Assembly (NCBI GenBank): GCA_017510425.1
Contig: JAFWNJ010000005.1
Span: 1-33,945 of the forward strand
DNA length: 33,945 bases
Source: Candidatus Saccharimonadota bacterium
Lineage (GTDB): Bacteria > Patescibacteriota > Saccharimonadia > Saccharimonadales > Saccharimonadaceae
Reading direction: 5' to 3'
Shown piece after piece: positions 16,756-24,457 of the stretch. The notes beneath the pieces are model-generated. The model did not search any database, was not told the DNA's origin, and saw only the letters and a program-made list of their open reading frames with translations. Position numbers and translations under genes: made by a program. Numbering within the stretch: the stretch's first letter is position 1; the number at the start of each line of letters is the position of its first letter.

Positions 16756-16761
16756 ATTATA
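16756..16761 (-). promoter_or_regulatory. -10 box of the third surface gene
   Basis: TATAAT on the minus strand, with predicted start near 16749, gives a leader of about 20 nt containing AAGGG. This gene therefore uses an ordinary Shine-Dalgarno leader. Confidence 0.5.
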
Positions 16762-16809
16762 TGTTAGCATAAGGTTTATTATTTTTAAACACTTTGTGGA
16801 AAATTATGA

Positions 16810-16815
16810 TATAAT
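16810..16815 (+). promoter_or_regulatory. -10 box of the tRNA-Gly gene
   Basis: TATAAT lies 11 nt before the mature 5' end of the tRNA, which predicts a precursor with a leader of about 5 nt. Confidence 0.55.
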
Positions 16816-16826
16816 TCGTTTATTAC

Positions 16827-16901
16827 GCGGGTATCGTATAGCGGCTATTATGTATCCTTCCCAAGGATGAGATCAGGGTCCGACTCCCTGTACCCGCACC
16901 A
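16827..16901 (+). tRNA. tRNA-Gly (anticodon CCC)
   Basis: The 7-bp acceptor stem pairs GCGGGTA with TACCCGC. The anticodon loop TTCCCAA has stem TATCC/GGATG, and the T arm is CAGGG/CCCTG with loop TCCGACT. The discriminator A and CCA are encoded. The CCC anticodon reads GGG glycine codons. Confidence 0.92.
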
Positions 16902-16927
16902 GTGTAAGATTAATAAGAATAATTACA

Positions 16928-16957
16928 AGCGCTCTGGGTGCGCTATTTTTATTTTTA
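16928..16957 (+). terminator. Intrinsic terminator after tRNA-Gly
   Basis: A short stem AGCGC/GCGCT (16928-16932, 16940-16944) with a 7-nt loop is followed by ATTTTTATTTTT. It separates the tRNA from the acyltransferase gene. Confidence 0.75.
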
Positions 16958-16970
16958 ATCGGAGAGATGA

Positions 16971-16976
16971 TATAAT
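16971..16976 (+). promoter_or_regulatory. -10 box of the acyltransferase gene
   Basis: TATAAT is followed by a leader of about 17 nt with GGAG 7 nt before the ATG at 17000. Confidence 0.55.
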
Positions 16977-16999
16977 CAAACCATAATTGGAGATAAATA

Positions 17000-17833
17000 A
17001 TGGCAAAAGCAGAATTATTTCAAAAAGATATTCCAGAAAACGAACGGGTTTTTTACTACGAAAATGAAGAAGATGATCCTATTAAGACGAATGAGCAAGA
17101 AAGCAAAATTGAAGTCGGCTTGCCGAAGGATTATCAGTTCATCCCTAAAAATCCGTTTACGAGACTATATAGTTCGATTCTCTTTCGCTGCTTTAAGCTT
17201 TTTGGGCAATACTATGAGCGAGGATATTGGCAAGCAAAATTTTACGGTAGGGAGAAGCTAAAAACGGCTCGCGGCAAGGGCTATGTAATCTATGCGAATC
17301 ATACGAACCCATTTCATGATGTGTTTGGGCCAGCCCTCGCGGCAAATAGGCGGATATTCACGATAATTAGCCCAGTAAATCTATTGGTGCCGGGTATCGG
17401 CAAATACTTGCCACTCATTGGCGGGTTGCCACTCGGTAAAAGTAAAGAAGAAAAAGCCGCCTTTAATGAGGCCGTGGATAAGAGATTAGCTCAGAAGAAT
17501 TGTTTAGTGATTTATCCGGAAGCACATGTTTGGCCTTTTGCTACAAATATCCGCAAGTTCCCTGCTGGCGACCGCTCGTTTAAATATGCCGTACGCAACA
17601 ATCTTCCGATTTTTACGATGACTACAACTTATCATAAACGTAAGGACAAGAAGCGCGGCGACTTGCCGAGAATGGATATTTATATTGATGGGCCGTTCTT
17701 CCCTGACCCAAAGAAATCCGAAGACGAGAATCGTGCCATGCTGGCCGAGAAGGCATATGACAGCATGCAAAAGATGAGCAAGCATAATAGCTATGAATAT
17801 TTTAAGTACATCAAAAAGGACAGTAAGAAATAA
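17000..17833 (+). CDS. PlsC-family lysophospholipid acyltransferase-like protein
   Basis: The product has 277 residues and the acyltransferase fold of PlsC, which acylates 1-acyl-glycerol-3-phosphate at the membrane. Motif I is YANHTNPFHDVFG (N100 to D107). Here five residues separate His101 from Asp107, instead of the four in the classical HX4D. IGGLPLGKSKEEKAAF gives motif II, and YPEAHVWPF (about 167-175) motif III, where PEGxR is usual. A hydrophobic anchor may lie at about 55-72. The changed catalytic spacing makes the exact acceptor uncertain. CPR bacteria often lack fatty-acid synthesis, so host lipid remodelling is a reasonable inference. Confidence 0.75.
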   Translation: MAKAELFQKDIPENERVFYYENEEDDPIKTNEQESKIEVGLPKDYQFIPKNPFTRLYSSILFRCFKLFGQYYERGYWQAKFYGREKLKTARGKGYVIYANHTNPFHDVFGPALAANRRIFTIISPVNLLVPGIGKYLPLIGGLPLGKSKEEKAAFNEAVDKRLAQKNCLVIYPEAHVWPFATNIRKFPAGDRSFKYAVRNNLPIFTMTTTYHKRKDKKRGDLPRMDIYIDGPFFPDPKKSEDENRAMLAEKAYDSMQKMSKHNSYEYFKYIKKDSKK

Positions 17834-17864
17834 TAGATAATTGGGTCGTGAGCGACTGAGGTTG

Positions 17865-18905
17865 TTACTCTGCTGGTTCGTCGATGGCGGATTCGACAAG
17901 ATCGGGATCCTTGATGGTGATGAATTCGGAAATCTTACCCTCGTCCTCTAAGAGCTTGAAACGCCTATTAAACTCGGTAAATGGGACTTTGATGGAGACA
18001 AAATTCACTTCGGCATCAGTTTTCTTAATCAGTTTTACAAAGTAGTAGCCATCGCCATTCATGGAGACAAACTTACCACTACTCTGGCCTGGCTCTAGCT
18101 TCATGGCTTCAGTGGCACGACCGCCGTCGATATTCTTATTGTCGACTAGGCCACCGGTCTCCTCAAGGATAATCGAATCGCCTAGCTCATTAGCTACGGC
18201 GTGATAATCGTTACCGTTCTCCGAAAGCTTCTGCTCGACCTTAGCAGCGATACTACTGGCGGTTTCGTCAATTGCGATTTCGACTTTGGCTTTAATGAGT
18301 GTCAAATAGAGCATGCGGTTATACTCATCTTTATTGAGGCCAAAATTATCAGAGATGATTTTAAGAAAACCCTCCTCGGAGCGATCAATGCCGCCGGTCT
18401 TAAGATGACGATTAAACTCGGTGTCGATTTCTTCGTCAGTGACAGTGATGCCTAATTCCCTGGCTAACTTCAGAGCGAAGGCGTAGGTCTCAGACTCGGT
18501 AAGCGCTGAGCGCTTATACTCGATCGATAGCTGCCTAGCGGAATCGCTATCAAATTGGCTGCCAGACTGACGCTCAATGGACGTCATGCTGCTGCGATAG
18601 AACATTAAATAATCGGAAAAGCGAACATCCTCATTGTCAACCCTAGCGACTGGAACTGGGATAATCTCAGTAACTTTAAAGAGTAAATCATCCGTCATGC
18701 CTAACTGATAGAGCGCTAGCCAGCCGCCCATAACAATAAGAGCGGAAACTATAATAGCAATTAAAATAGTGTTAATGACAACACGGTGCCTGGTCCATTG
18801 CAAAGGATACTTAAACTTGCGGCCTTTTGCGAGAATTTCTTCGCGCCGCTCGGCGACCTTTTCTTGTTCGGTCTTGACTGTATCTTTCTTCTTGAACAGG
18901 TTCAT
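17865..18905 (-). CDS. Membrane-anchored SurA/PrsA-like foldase
   Basis: The protein has 346 residues. A basic N-terminus (MNLFKKKDTVKTEQEKVAERREE) is followed by one membrane segment (VVINTILIAIIVSALIVMGGWLALY). A SurA_N-like helical domain comes next, then a parvulin-like part with GGLVDNKNIDGGRATEAMKLEPGQSSG and GYYFVKLIKK. Such proteins chaperone or isomerise secreted proteins outside the membrane and may help fold the large surface proteins encoded here. Parvulin catalytic residues are not all evident. The ATG at 18905 is chosen over one six codons upstream because it lies exactly 6 nt after TATAAT, and the earlier codons overlap that promoter. Confidence 0.75.
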   Translation of the reverse strand: MNLFKKKDTVKTEQEKVAERREEILAKGRKFKYPLQWTRHRVVINTILIAIIVSALIVMGGWLALYQLGMTDDLLFKVTEIIPVPVARVDNEDVRFSDYLMFYRSSMTSIERQSGSQFDSDSARQLSIEYKRSALTESETYAFALKLARELGITVTDEEIDTEFNRHLKTGGIDRSEEGFLKIISDNFGLNKDEYNRMLYLTLIKAKVEIAIDETASSIAAKVEQKLSENGNDYHAVANELGDSIILEETGGLVDNKNIDGGRATEAMKLEPGQSSGKFVSMNGDGYYFVKLIKKTDAEVNFVSIKVPFTEFNRRFKLLEDEGKISEFITIKDPDLVESAIDEPAE

Positions 18906-18907
18906 GG

Positions 18908-18917
18908 TATAATTATA
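18908..18917. promoter_or_regulatory. Shared palindromic -10 element between foldase and tRNA-Arg
   Basis: TATAATTATA gives TATAAT on both strands. Leftward it lies 6 nt from the foldase ATG (leaderless). Rightward it predicts tRNA-Arg transcription starting about 8 nt before the mature 5' end. Confidence 0.65.
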
Positions 18918-18927
18918 GCACAAATGT

Positions 18928-19003
18928 GGCCTGGTAGCTCAATGGATAGAGCAGCTCCGTCCTAAGGAGAAGGTTGCGCGTTCGACTCGCGCCCGGGTCA
19001 CCA
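18928..19003 (+). tRNA. tRNA-Arg (anticodon CCT)
   Basis: The acceptor stem pairs GGCCTGG with CCGGGTC, including two G-T pairs. The D arm is GCTC/GAGC. The anticodon stem CTCC/GGAG carries the loop GTCCTAA, and the T arm is GCGCG/CGCGC with TTCGACT. CCA is encoded, and TTTTT follows as a minimal termination signal. CCT reads AGG. Confidence 0.92.
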
Positions 19004-19019
19004 TTTTTGTTAATTATAG

Positions 19020-19748
19020 TCATTTCACAGGAGGAATAGCATCGAGAAGTGGGCGATATAAATCCTCCTCGGGAGAAACTTTAAATCCTTTCATAGATGC
19101 ATTGTCATCAAAAGTGAGATGATGACAACCTCGCACAATCACAATCGGTGTGCACTCGTTAGATTCACCCATAATATTGACTGCCATGGCGGCGAGAGGA
19201 TCGACCATATCAATCTTGGTAATCCTCATTTTGCGACCAAAAAGGTCTGGCTCACCGCGAATATCTTTAATAGGCTCGATACCAGCAAGGCCGATTGAAA
19301 TGCCTGTAACGCCTCGGCGCAATGGAGTTGAATGAGAATCGGTTGCGACCACACCGAGACGAGAGAGGTGTAGTCTCTGCATAATTCGGGCACGTATTGT
19401 TTGGCAGAGTTCGTCTATCTGCTCTGGCCACAGAACATAATAACCATCGGCGTTACTTTCATCAATACCGGCAGCTGGAATTAACATACCGTGGCTAATG
19501 GTCAAATTAACATTGTAGCCATCCTCCTCATTGGTGTAACGTAGGTAGCGGGTGGCCTCGGATTTAATTAATTCCTTCTTGGTGGTACTGCCGGCCTTGG
19601 CCGTCCTTCCCTGATGAATAGCAAGGATTTTAGAAGTAATAAAAATCACGTCGCCGTCTGTGGCCTGCAAGGAATCAATGAGGTCCCAGATTTCATCTTG
19701 CGGTGGGTGGACGATGCGAGTTTTGACCGGTATAAAATCAATTTTCAT
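19020..19748 (-). CDS. CofE-like (F420-0:gamma-glutamyl ligase family) protein
   Basis: The protein has 242 residues. Family landmarks are in order: DGDVIFITSKILAIHQGR, PAAGIDESNADGYYVLWP, DSHSTPLRRGVTGISIGLAG, then DIRGEPDLFGRKMRITKIDMVDPLAAMAVNIMGE and PIVIVRG. CofE adds glutamates to coenzyme F420-0 using GTP. No other F420 genes are visible, and CPR bacteria are not expected to make F420, so a different gamma-glutamyl acceptor is possible. The start lies 6 nt after TACAAT. Confidence 0.75.
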   Translation of the reverse strand: MKIDFIPVKTRIVHPPQDEIWDLIDSLQATDGDVIFITSKILAIHQGRTAKAGSTTKKELIKSEATRYLRYTNEEDGYNVNLTISHGMLIPAAGIDESNADGYYVLWPEQIDELCQTIRARIMQRLHLSRLGVVATDSHSTPLRRGVTGISIGLAGIEPIKDIRGEPDLFGRKMRITKIDMVDPLAAMAVNIMGESNECTPIVIVRGCHHLTFDDNASMKGFKVSPEEDLYRPLLDAIPPVK

Positions 19749-19754
19749 GCGAAT

Positions 19755-19760
19755 ATTGTA
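19755..19760 (-). promoter_or_regulatory. -10 box of the CofE-like gene (leaderless type)
   Basis: TACAAT on the minus strand ends 6 nt before the ATG at 19748, with no Shine-Dalgarno site. Confidence 0.55.
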
Positions 19761-19780
19761 GCATGAAATCGAGAATAGTG

Positions 19781-19786
19781 TATAAT
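19781..19786 (+). promoter_or_regulatory. -10 box of the ABC transporter operon (leaderless type)
   Basis: TATAAT ends 6 nt before the ATG at 19793. It faces away from the CofE-like promoter only 20 bp to the left. Confidence 0.65.
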
Positions 19787-19792
19787 TAGATT

Positions 19793-20644
19793 ATGCATAA
19801 GGTTAAAGGCATCGTGTATATTGCTTTGTTCCTGCTGGTTACGGTAGGAATGGGGGTGAGTGTGTGGCAATCAATTCAGGAAGAGGTTGATTATGACTAC
19901 GTAGTCGAGACAAACGTACCGTTTGCACCGTTTGAGTTTTATGAGAATCGGCAAATTGTGGGGGTGGATGTTGACATTGTGAACCGAGTGGCCGAGAGGA
20001 CAAACAAGACTATACAAATAAAAAATGTAGAGTTTGATGTGATCATTGATAATGTCGAAGCGGGACGAATCGCGGATGCGGGAGCGGCTGGGCTCACTAT
20101 TACGCCGGCACGAGCGGAGAAAGTAAATTTCACAATTCCCTATTATGATTCGGTGCAATATGTGATTTTTAATCGTGAAATGCCACCTTCACTACGAGAC
20201 GATCATGTGGTATGGGAGGCTTTAGCCGGTGCGAAGCTCGGTTCGCAGATTGGTAGTACCGGGTATTTGTTCGTAGATGACGAGATTGAAAATGGTGTCT
20301 TGTCGGGGACTGGAGCGACGATTAAAGGAATCGATTCGCATCAGCTAGCGGCGGATGCGATTCTGGCACACATTATAGATTATGCGATAGCGGACGAGCT
20401 GGTGGCGAAATTTATCGTAGAAAAGAACCCGGGGCTTGAGGCGTTGCCGCTCTATTACTCGGGAGCGACGAGGGAGGAGGATTACCCAGTCGAAGAATCA
20501 TATGCAATTGCTGTGAATAAAGAGCGAACGGAACTCCTCGAGGCCTTCAATGAGGTGCTGGGCGAAATGTTAACCGAAAACGAGGAAGGTGTCACCGAGA
20601 TTGATAGATTAGTATTAAAGTATATGGGGCTTTTAGATGAGTAA
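19793..20644 (+). CDS. Amino-acid ABC transporter substrate-binding protein
   Basis: The product has 283 residues and belongs to the SBP_bac_3 family that captures polar amino acids outside the membrane. An N-terminal hydrophobic helix (about 5-25) has no lipobox cysteine, so it is probably a membrane anchor or an uncleaved signal. The binding domain starts VVETNVPFAPFEFYENRQIVGVDVDIVNRVAER and continues with AGAAGLTITPARAEKVNFTIPYYDS, which are the classical family segments. The next gene, the permease, starts inside its stop (8-bp overlap), so the operon is translationally coupled. Confidence 0.9.
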   Translation: MHKVKGIVYIALFLLVTVGMGVSVWQSIQEEVDYDYVVETNVPFAPFEFYENRQIVGVDVDIVNRVAERTNKTIQIKNVEFDVIIDNVEAGRIADAGAAGLTITPARAEKVNFTIPYYDSVQYVIFNREMPPSLRDDHVVWEALAGAKLGSQIGSTGYLFVDDEIENGVLSGTGATIKGIDSHQLAADAILAHIIDYAIADELVAKFIVEKNPGLEALPLYYSGATREEDYPVEESYAIAVNKERTELLEAFNEVLGEMLTENEEGVTEIDRLVLKYMGLLDE

Positions 20645-21341
20645 TTTCTTTGAAAAAATAGTAGAACTCTTTAGCACACCGGAATACATTGATTCCCTGC
20701 TGCATGGGTTCTTACTGACTTTACAAATCTCATATTTCGCACTACTGATTGGGATACTGTTTGGTACCATTATCGCGCTAATTGATACGGCAAAGCCATC
20801 AAGGTGGCTCATAGTGCCGAAATTTATCTGCCGTGTTTATGTGGGGATTATCCGGGGGACACCGATGGCGCTGCAACTGTTTATTATGTTCTTCGTGATT
20901 TTCGCGGTCAAGGGCTTCCCTAGTATCATTACGGCGATTATAGCTTTCGGATTAAATTCGGCAGCATATGCAGCGGAAGTAATCCGTGGTGGGATACTGT
21001 CAGTAGATAGCGGACAGACGGAAGCGGGATTAGCACTGGGATTGTCACGGTTTACGATTTTTGCGAAGATTGTGGCACCGCAGGCGATTAAAAACATCAT
21101 CCCGGCGCTCGGAAATGAAATCATCACTGTGATTAAGGAGACAGCGATTGTAAGTATGGTGGGGATGTACGACCTCAACATGGCAGCAAAGGACATCGGC
21201 TCGGGACAGAACATGGCGAGCTACATTGCACCGATGTTCGTGGCGGCACTTTTCTATCTCGCGACGATTTATCTGATTACCTTCATTGTCGGCAGGATTG
21301 AGAAGAATCTAAGACGAAGTGACTTAAGAGTGGAGAAATAA
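20637..21341 (+). CDS. Amino-acid ABC transporter permease
   Basis: The product has 234 residues with about five membrane segments and belongs to the HisM/GlnP (HEQRO) family. LHGFLLTLQISYFALLIGILFG begins the fold. The EAA loop, which contacts the ATPase, is SGQTEAGLALGLSRFTIFAKIVAPQAIKNIIPALGNE. It overlaps the binding-protein gene by the 8 bases ATGAGTAA. A single permease gene suggests a homodimeric channel. Confidence 0.92.
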   Translation: MSNFFEKIVELFSTPEYIDSLLHGFLLTLQISYFALLIGILFGTIIALIDTAKPSRWLIVPKFICRVYVGIIRGTPMALQLFIMFFVIFAVKGFPSIITAIIAFGLNSAAYAAEVIRGGILSVDSGQTEAGLALGLSRFTIFAKIVAPQAIKNIIPALGNEIITVIKETAIVSMVGMYDLNMAAKDIGSGQNMASYIAPMFVAALFYLATIYLITFIVGRIEKNLRRSDLRVEK

Positions 21342-22076
21342 ATGGAAGACAAAAATACGGATTTGGTGGTCAAGAACTTGAGAAAATCTTTCGGAAAGAA
21401 TAAGGTTTTAAATGGAATTAATTTCGAACTGAAGGAAGGCGAGCGAGTGGTAATACTGGGACCGTCGGGTTCGGGTAAGTCCACGTTCCTAAGGTGCATT
21501 AACTGGATGGAGGAGCCAACGTCGGGGGAGATCATATTTGACGGTGAGCTGGTGACCGAGAAGAACATCCGGCGAGTGCGGCGAAATCTTGGCATGGTAT
21601 TCCAACATTTTAACCTGATTTCGAATATGACCGTGATGGAGAATTTGACCCTGGCACCAGTCAAGCTGAGACTAATGAAGCGTGCAGCGGCGGAAAAGCG
21701 TGCCATGGAGCTACTCCGTCATATCGGGTTACCGAGTAAGGCGCAGGCTTATCCTGCTTCCCTGTCGGGCGGGCAGAAACAGCGCGTGGCAATCATCCGA
21801 GCGATGATGTTGTCGCCGGAAGTATTGCTGTTTGACGAGCCGACTTCGGCACTGGATCCGGAATCGATTGGTGACGTGTTATCTCTAATTCGCGAACTCG
21901 CAGACCGTGGTATGACCATCATGATCGTGACACACGAGATGAGTTTTGCCAAGGAAATCGCCACCAGAGTGGTGTTTCTCGATAAAGGCAAAATCATTGA
22001 GGAAGGAACTCCGGGAGAGTTCTTCTCACATCCAAAAACTCCTAGAGTCCAGGAGTTTTTGAAGAAAGTCTTATAA
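21342..22076 (+). CDS. Amino-acid ABC transporter ATP-binding protein
   Basis: The product has 244 residues and is of GlnQ/HisP type. Walker A is GPSGSGKST, the signature motif LSGGQKQRVAIIRAMM, Walker B LLFDEPTSALDPE, and the H-loop MIVTHEM. It starts directly after the permease stop, with GGAG in the last permease codons. The gene ends one base before the convergent Pro-Ala-rich gene, leaving no room for a separate terminator. Confidence 0.95.
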   Translation: MEDKNTDLVVKNLRKSFGKNKVLNGINFELKEGERVVILGPSGSGKSTFLRCINWMEEPTSGEIIFDGELVTEKNIRRVRRNLGMVFQHFNLISNMTVMENLTLAPVKLRLMKRAAAEKRAMELLRHIGLPSKAQAYPASLSGGQKQRVAIIRAMMLSPEVLLFDEPTSALDPESIGDVLSLIRELADRGMTIMIVTHEMSFAKEIATRVVFLDKGKIIEEGTPGEFFSHPKTPRVQEFLKKVL

Positions 22077-22077
22077 A

Positions 22078-23022
22078 TTAAGCTGCTGGCGCTGGGGGAG
22101 TGGGGGGAGTTTCTGGTACTGGAGTAGGTGTGGGGGCTGGCTGCCCGGGAGCTGGAGTTGGAGATGCTGGCTGCTCGGGGGTCGGGGTTGGAGCTTCAGG
22201 TGTGGGGGCTGGAACTTCGGGAGTAGGAGCCGGAACAGGAGCCGGTGGAGTTACTTGGGCAGGTGCCGGAGCAGGTTGTGCAGGAGTGGAGGCTGGAGCT
22301 GGTGCGGGTTGTTCAGGTGCAGGTGCAGGAGCGAGGACTGACTGTTCTGGAACTGGAGCTGGGGCAGGAGCTGGCTCGGCATAGTTTTCCGAAGGACCTT
22401 CGAGTGCAGCTTGCTTTTCTACAAGCTCGGCATCCTCTTCTTTCTGAATCTCGACATAAGCCTTGGTGAGCTTTTTGATATGTTTTGACGTGATGATGAT
22501 TTTAATCACTAGGTAAATTAAACAAATCGGGCCGAGCATTAAGGCAATCATGGACTTGAACAGGAACCAAGCTATTGAGACGATAGTCATGATGGTGCCC
22601 TTGCCTTGGTATGAGACGTAGCCGTATTCGGTTTCTATGGTGTAGACATCGTCATTGTAGCCTTTGTTAGGGTCGCCACCTTTATTGAAATTCATAGCGA
22701 AGAAACCGACTGGAGCAAGAGCGATTGCGATGAGAAATGGCCAAAAATCATTGAAATTCGGTCTGTTAGCGAAGAAGAAAACGACGGCAATAATGATACC
22801 GAGCGCCAGACCACCGAAGAGCTTCATGTATAATTTGGTGCGGTAGTGAATCAGATCGTTTAATAATTGATTGTATTTGTCTTCGAAACTGGCGGAGTTG
22901 GCATCGTGCAAACATTCGTTGCAGATACCTCCGTTTTGTTGGAAACAGTCCTTACAGAGACCCTTGCCACAGTTTTTACATTGTCCAACCGCTTCGCGAT
23001 CGGTGTGGTTAAAACATTTCAT
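22078..23022 (-). CDS. B-box-like zinc-finger membrane protein with Pro-Ala tail
   Basis: The product has 314 residues. An N-terminal Cys/His cluster (CFNHTDREAVGQCKNCGKGLCKDCF and ICNECLHD) resembles a B-box zinc finger. Three or four hydrophobic segments follow (about 67-85, 93-110 and a broad region at 145-175). The last ~110 residues are a low-complexity tail of Pro, Ala, Glu and Thr (PAPAPEQPAP). B-box plus membrane architecture recurs in CPR genomes with unknown function, and the tail may span the cell wall. AAGGAT lies 5 nt before the ATG. Confidence 0.8.
   Translation of the reverse strand: MKCFNHTDREAVGQCKNCGKGLCKDCFQQNGGICNECLHDANSASFEDKYNQLLNDLIHYRTKLYMKLFGGLALGIIIAVVFFFANRPNFNDFWPFLIAIALAPVGFFAMNFNKGGDPNKGYNDDVYTIETEYGYVSYQGKGTIMTIVSIAWFLFKSMIALMLGPICLIYLVIKIIITSKHIKKLTKAYVEIQKEEDAELVEKQAALEGPSENYAEPAPAPAPVPEQSVLAPAPAPEQPAPAPASTPAQPAPAPAQVTPPAPVPAPTPEVPAPTPEAPTPTPEQPASPTPAPGQPAPTPTPVPETPPTPPAPAA
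22080..22380 (-). repeat. Low-complexity Pro-Ala coding repeat
   Basis: Degenerate short repeats encoding PAP, PTP and PEQP units fill this stretch. The opposite strand is open and Gly-rich as a by-product. Length changes by slippage are likely. Confidence 0.8.
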
Positions 23023-23098
23023 GGATAATCCTTATGTTATTTGCTTTAATTATAACGTTATTATATATAATGGTCAACAAATATTCCCTGATTCGTGG

Positions 23099-23104
23099 TA
23101 CAAT
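23099..23104 (+). promoter_or_regulatory. Extended -10 box of ackA
   Basis: TGGTACAAT has an extended -10 form. The leader of about 18 nt contains AAGGAG, 6 nt before the ATG at 23128. Confidence 0.45.
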
Positions 23105-23127
23105 AAAGTAAATAAGAAGGAGCAAAA

Positions 23128-24321
23128 ATGAAAGTATTATGTGTTAATGCTGGTTCGTCATCTTTGAAATTCCAGCTTTACGAAATGCCGGCAGAAATAT
23201 CAATTATTGGTGGCTACGTGGAGAAGATTGGGGCGCCGGATAGTTTCTATACTATCAAGTTCGAGGGTAAGAAGACCGAGAACAAGAAGTTGATTAAGGA
23301 TCACTCTGCGGCAGTGAAGGTTATGCTAGAGGAGCTAGTGAACTATGGCGCAGTCAAGGCCCTAGATGAGATTCGTGGTGTGGGACACCGCGTAGTACAT
23401 GGTGGTGAGAAGTATGCTAAATCGGTGGTGATTGATGAGCAGGTGATGAAGGACATCAAGGAGTTTACGAAATTTGCGCCGCTACATCACCCTGGAAATA
23501 TTGCGGGGATTAAGGCAATGCAGAAGGCTTTGCCAGATGCTGTGCAGGTGGCAGTGTTTGATACGGCATTTCACCAGACGATTCCGAAGGTGCAGTATAT
23601 GTATCCAATTCCAATGGAATGGTATGAGAAATATGGTGTAAGAAAATACGGCTTCCACGGAACAAGTCATAAATATATCACCGAAGTAATGCAGAAGAAG
23701 CTCGGCAAGGAGAAGGTGAATCTGATTGTGTGCCATGTGGGCTCGGGAGCTAGCATTACGGCCGTGAAGGACGGTAAGAGTTATGATACCACCATGGGCC
23801 TGACACCGCTCGATGGTCTAATGATGGGGACGAGGTCTGGCTCGATCGACCCATCAATCATTAAATACATGATTGATGAGGCTGGTATGACCTATGACGA
23901 GATTGATAATGCACTAAATAAGAAGTCTGGTCTACTCGGGGTTTGCGGATTTAATGATAACCGTGATGTAGAAAAAGCGATCTCAGAGGGTGATAAGAAT
24001 GCGCGTCTAGCACTCGATATGTACGTGGACCGAATTGACCGATACATTGCTGAGTACTACTTGGAGCTAGGCGGCAATGTGGATGCGATTGTGTTTACGG
24101 CTGGAGTGCTGGAGAACGGTGCGGAAACTCGTGAGACGATTATCAAAGGACTGGCGCCACTTGGAATTAAAATTAACCGCGAAGTAAACAATGCGATTGC
24201 AAGTTTCAAGGAAATTACGAGCGGGATTATCACGGCGGAGGATTCTACCGTGCCGGTGTACGTAGAGCCAACCAACGAAGAAGTGATGATTATACGCGAT
24301 GCGTATAAGATGTGTAAATAG
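23128..24321 (+). CDS. ackA: Acetate kinase AckA
   Basis: The enzyme interconverts acetyl phosphate plus ADP and acetate plus ATP, giving substrate-level ATP in fermentative cells. Length is 397 residues, as usual. Visible motifs are VNAGSSSLKFQLYE, GHRVVHGGE, FDTAFHQTIP, YGFHGTSHKY, GLTPLDGLMMGTRSGSIDPS and, near the C-terminus, FTAGVLENG. It stands alone: no phosphotransacetylase gene is adjacent. In CPR bacteria it may be linked to phosphoketolase or a remote pta; that is inference. Confidence 0.97.
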   Translation: MKVLCVNAGSSSLKFQLYEMPAEISIIGGYVEKIGAPDSFYTIKFEGKKTENKKLIKDHSAAVKVMLEELVNYGAVKALDEIRGVGHRVVHGGEKYAKSVVIDEQVMKDIKEFTKFAPLHHPGNIAGIKAMQKALPDAVQVAVFDTAFHQTIPKVQYMYPIPMEWYEKYGVRKYGFHGTSHKYITEVMQKKLGKEKVNLIVCHVGSGASITAVKDGKSYDTTMGLTPLDGLMMGTRSGSIDPSIIKYMIDEAGMTYDEIDNALNKKSGLLGVCGFNDNRDVEKAISEGDKNARLALDMYVDRIDRYIAEYYLELGGNVDAIVFTAGVLENGAETRETIIKGLAPLGIKINREVNNAIASFKEITSGIITAEDSTVPVYVEPTNEEVMIIRDAYKMCK

Positions 24322-24377
24322 TTCAGGGTATTGCTTACTATATTATATATAGTGATATATATATGGTGAGCGTGAGA

Positions 24378-24437
24378 TTCCGAAAAAGTCTGGATAATTT
24401 TGGATTTGATTCCAAAAAAGTCTGGACTTTTTTGGAA
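24378..24437. promoter_or_regulatory. Operator-like palindrome and half copy before the ATPase gene
   Basis: A 28-bp palindrome at 24410-24437 has 13-bp arms, TTCCAAAAAAGTC and its complement, around a TG centre. A near-identical half site (TTCCGAAAAAGTCTGGA) begins 32 bp upstream at 24378. The palindrome covers the expected -35 position (TGGACT at 24423-24428, 17 bp before the -10), so a bound protein would block the promoter. An AT-rich stem near 24340-24362 lies between ackA and these sites. Confidence 0.5.
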
Positions 24438-24445
24438 TGGAGTGC

Positions 24446-24451
24446 TATAAT
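24446..24451 (+). promoter_or_regulatory. -10 box of the ATPase gene (leaderless type)
   Basis: TATAAT ends 6 nt before the ATG at 24458. This spacing also decides the start codon against one seven codons upstream. Confidence 0.65.
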
Positions 24452-24457
24452 AGGGTT

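Noticed and set aside
22100-22384. Gly-rich open frame on the plus strand
   Set aside because: It is the antisense of the Pro-Ala-rich tail of the membrane protein at 22078-23022; it has no ribosome-binding site and only mirrors the repeat.
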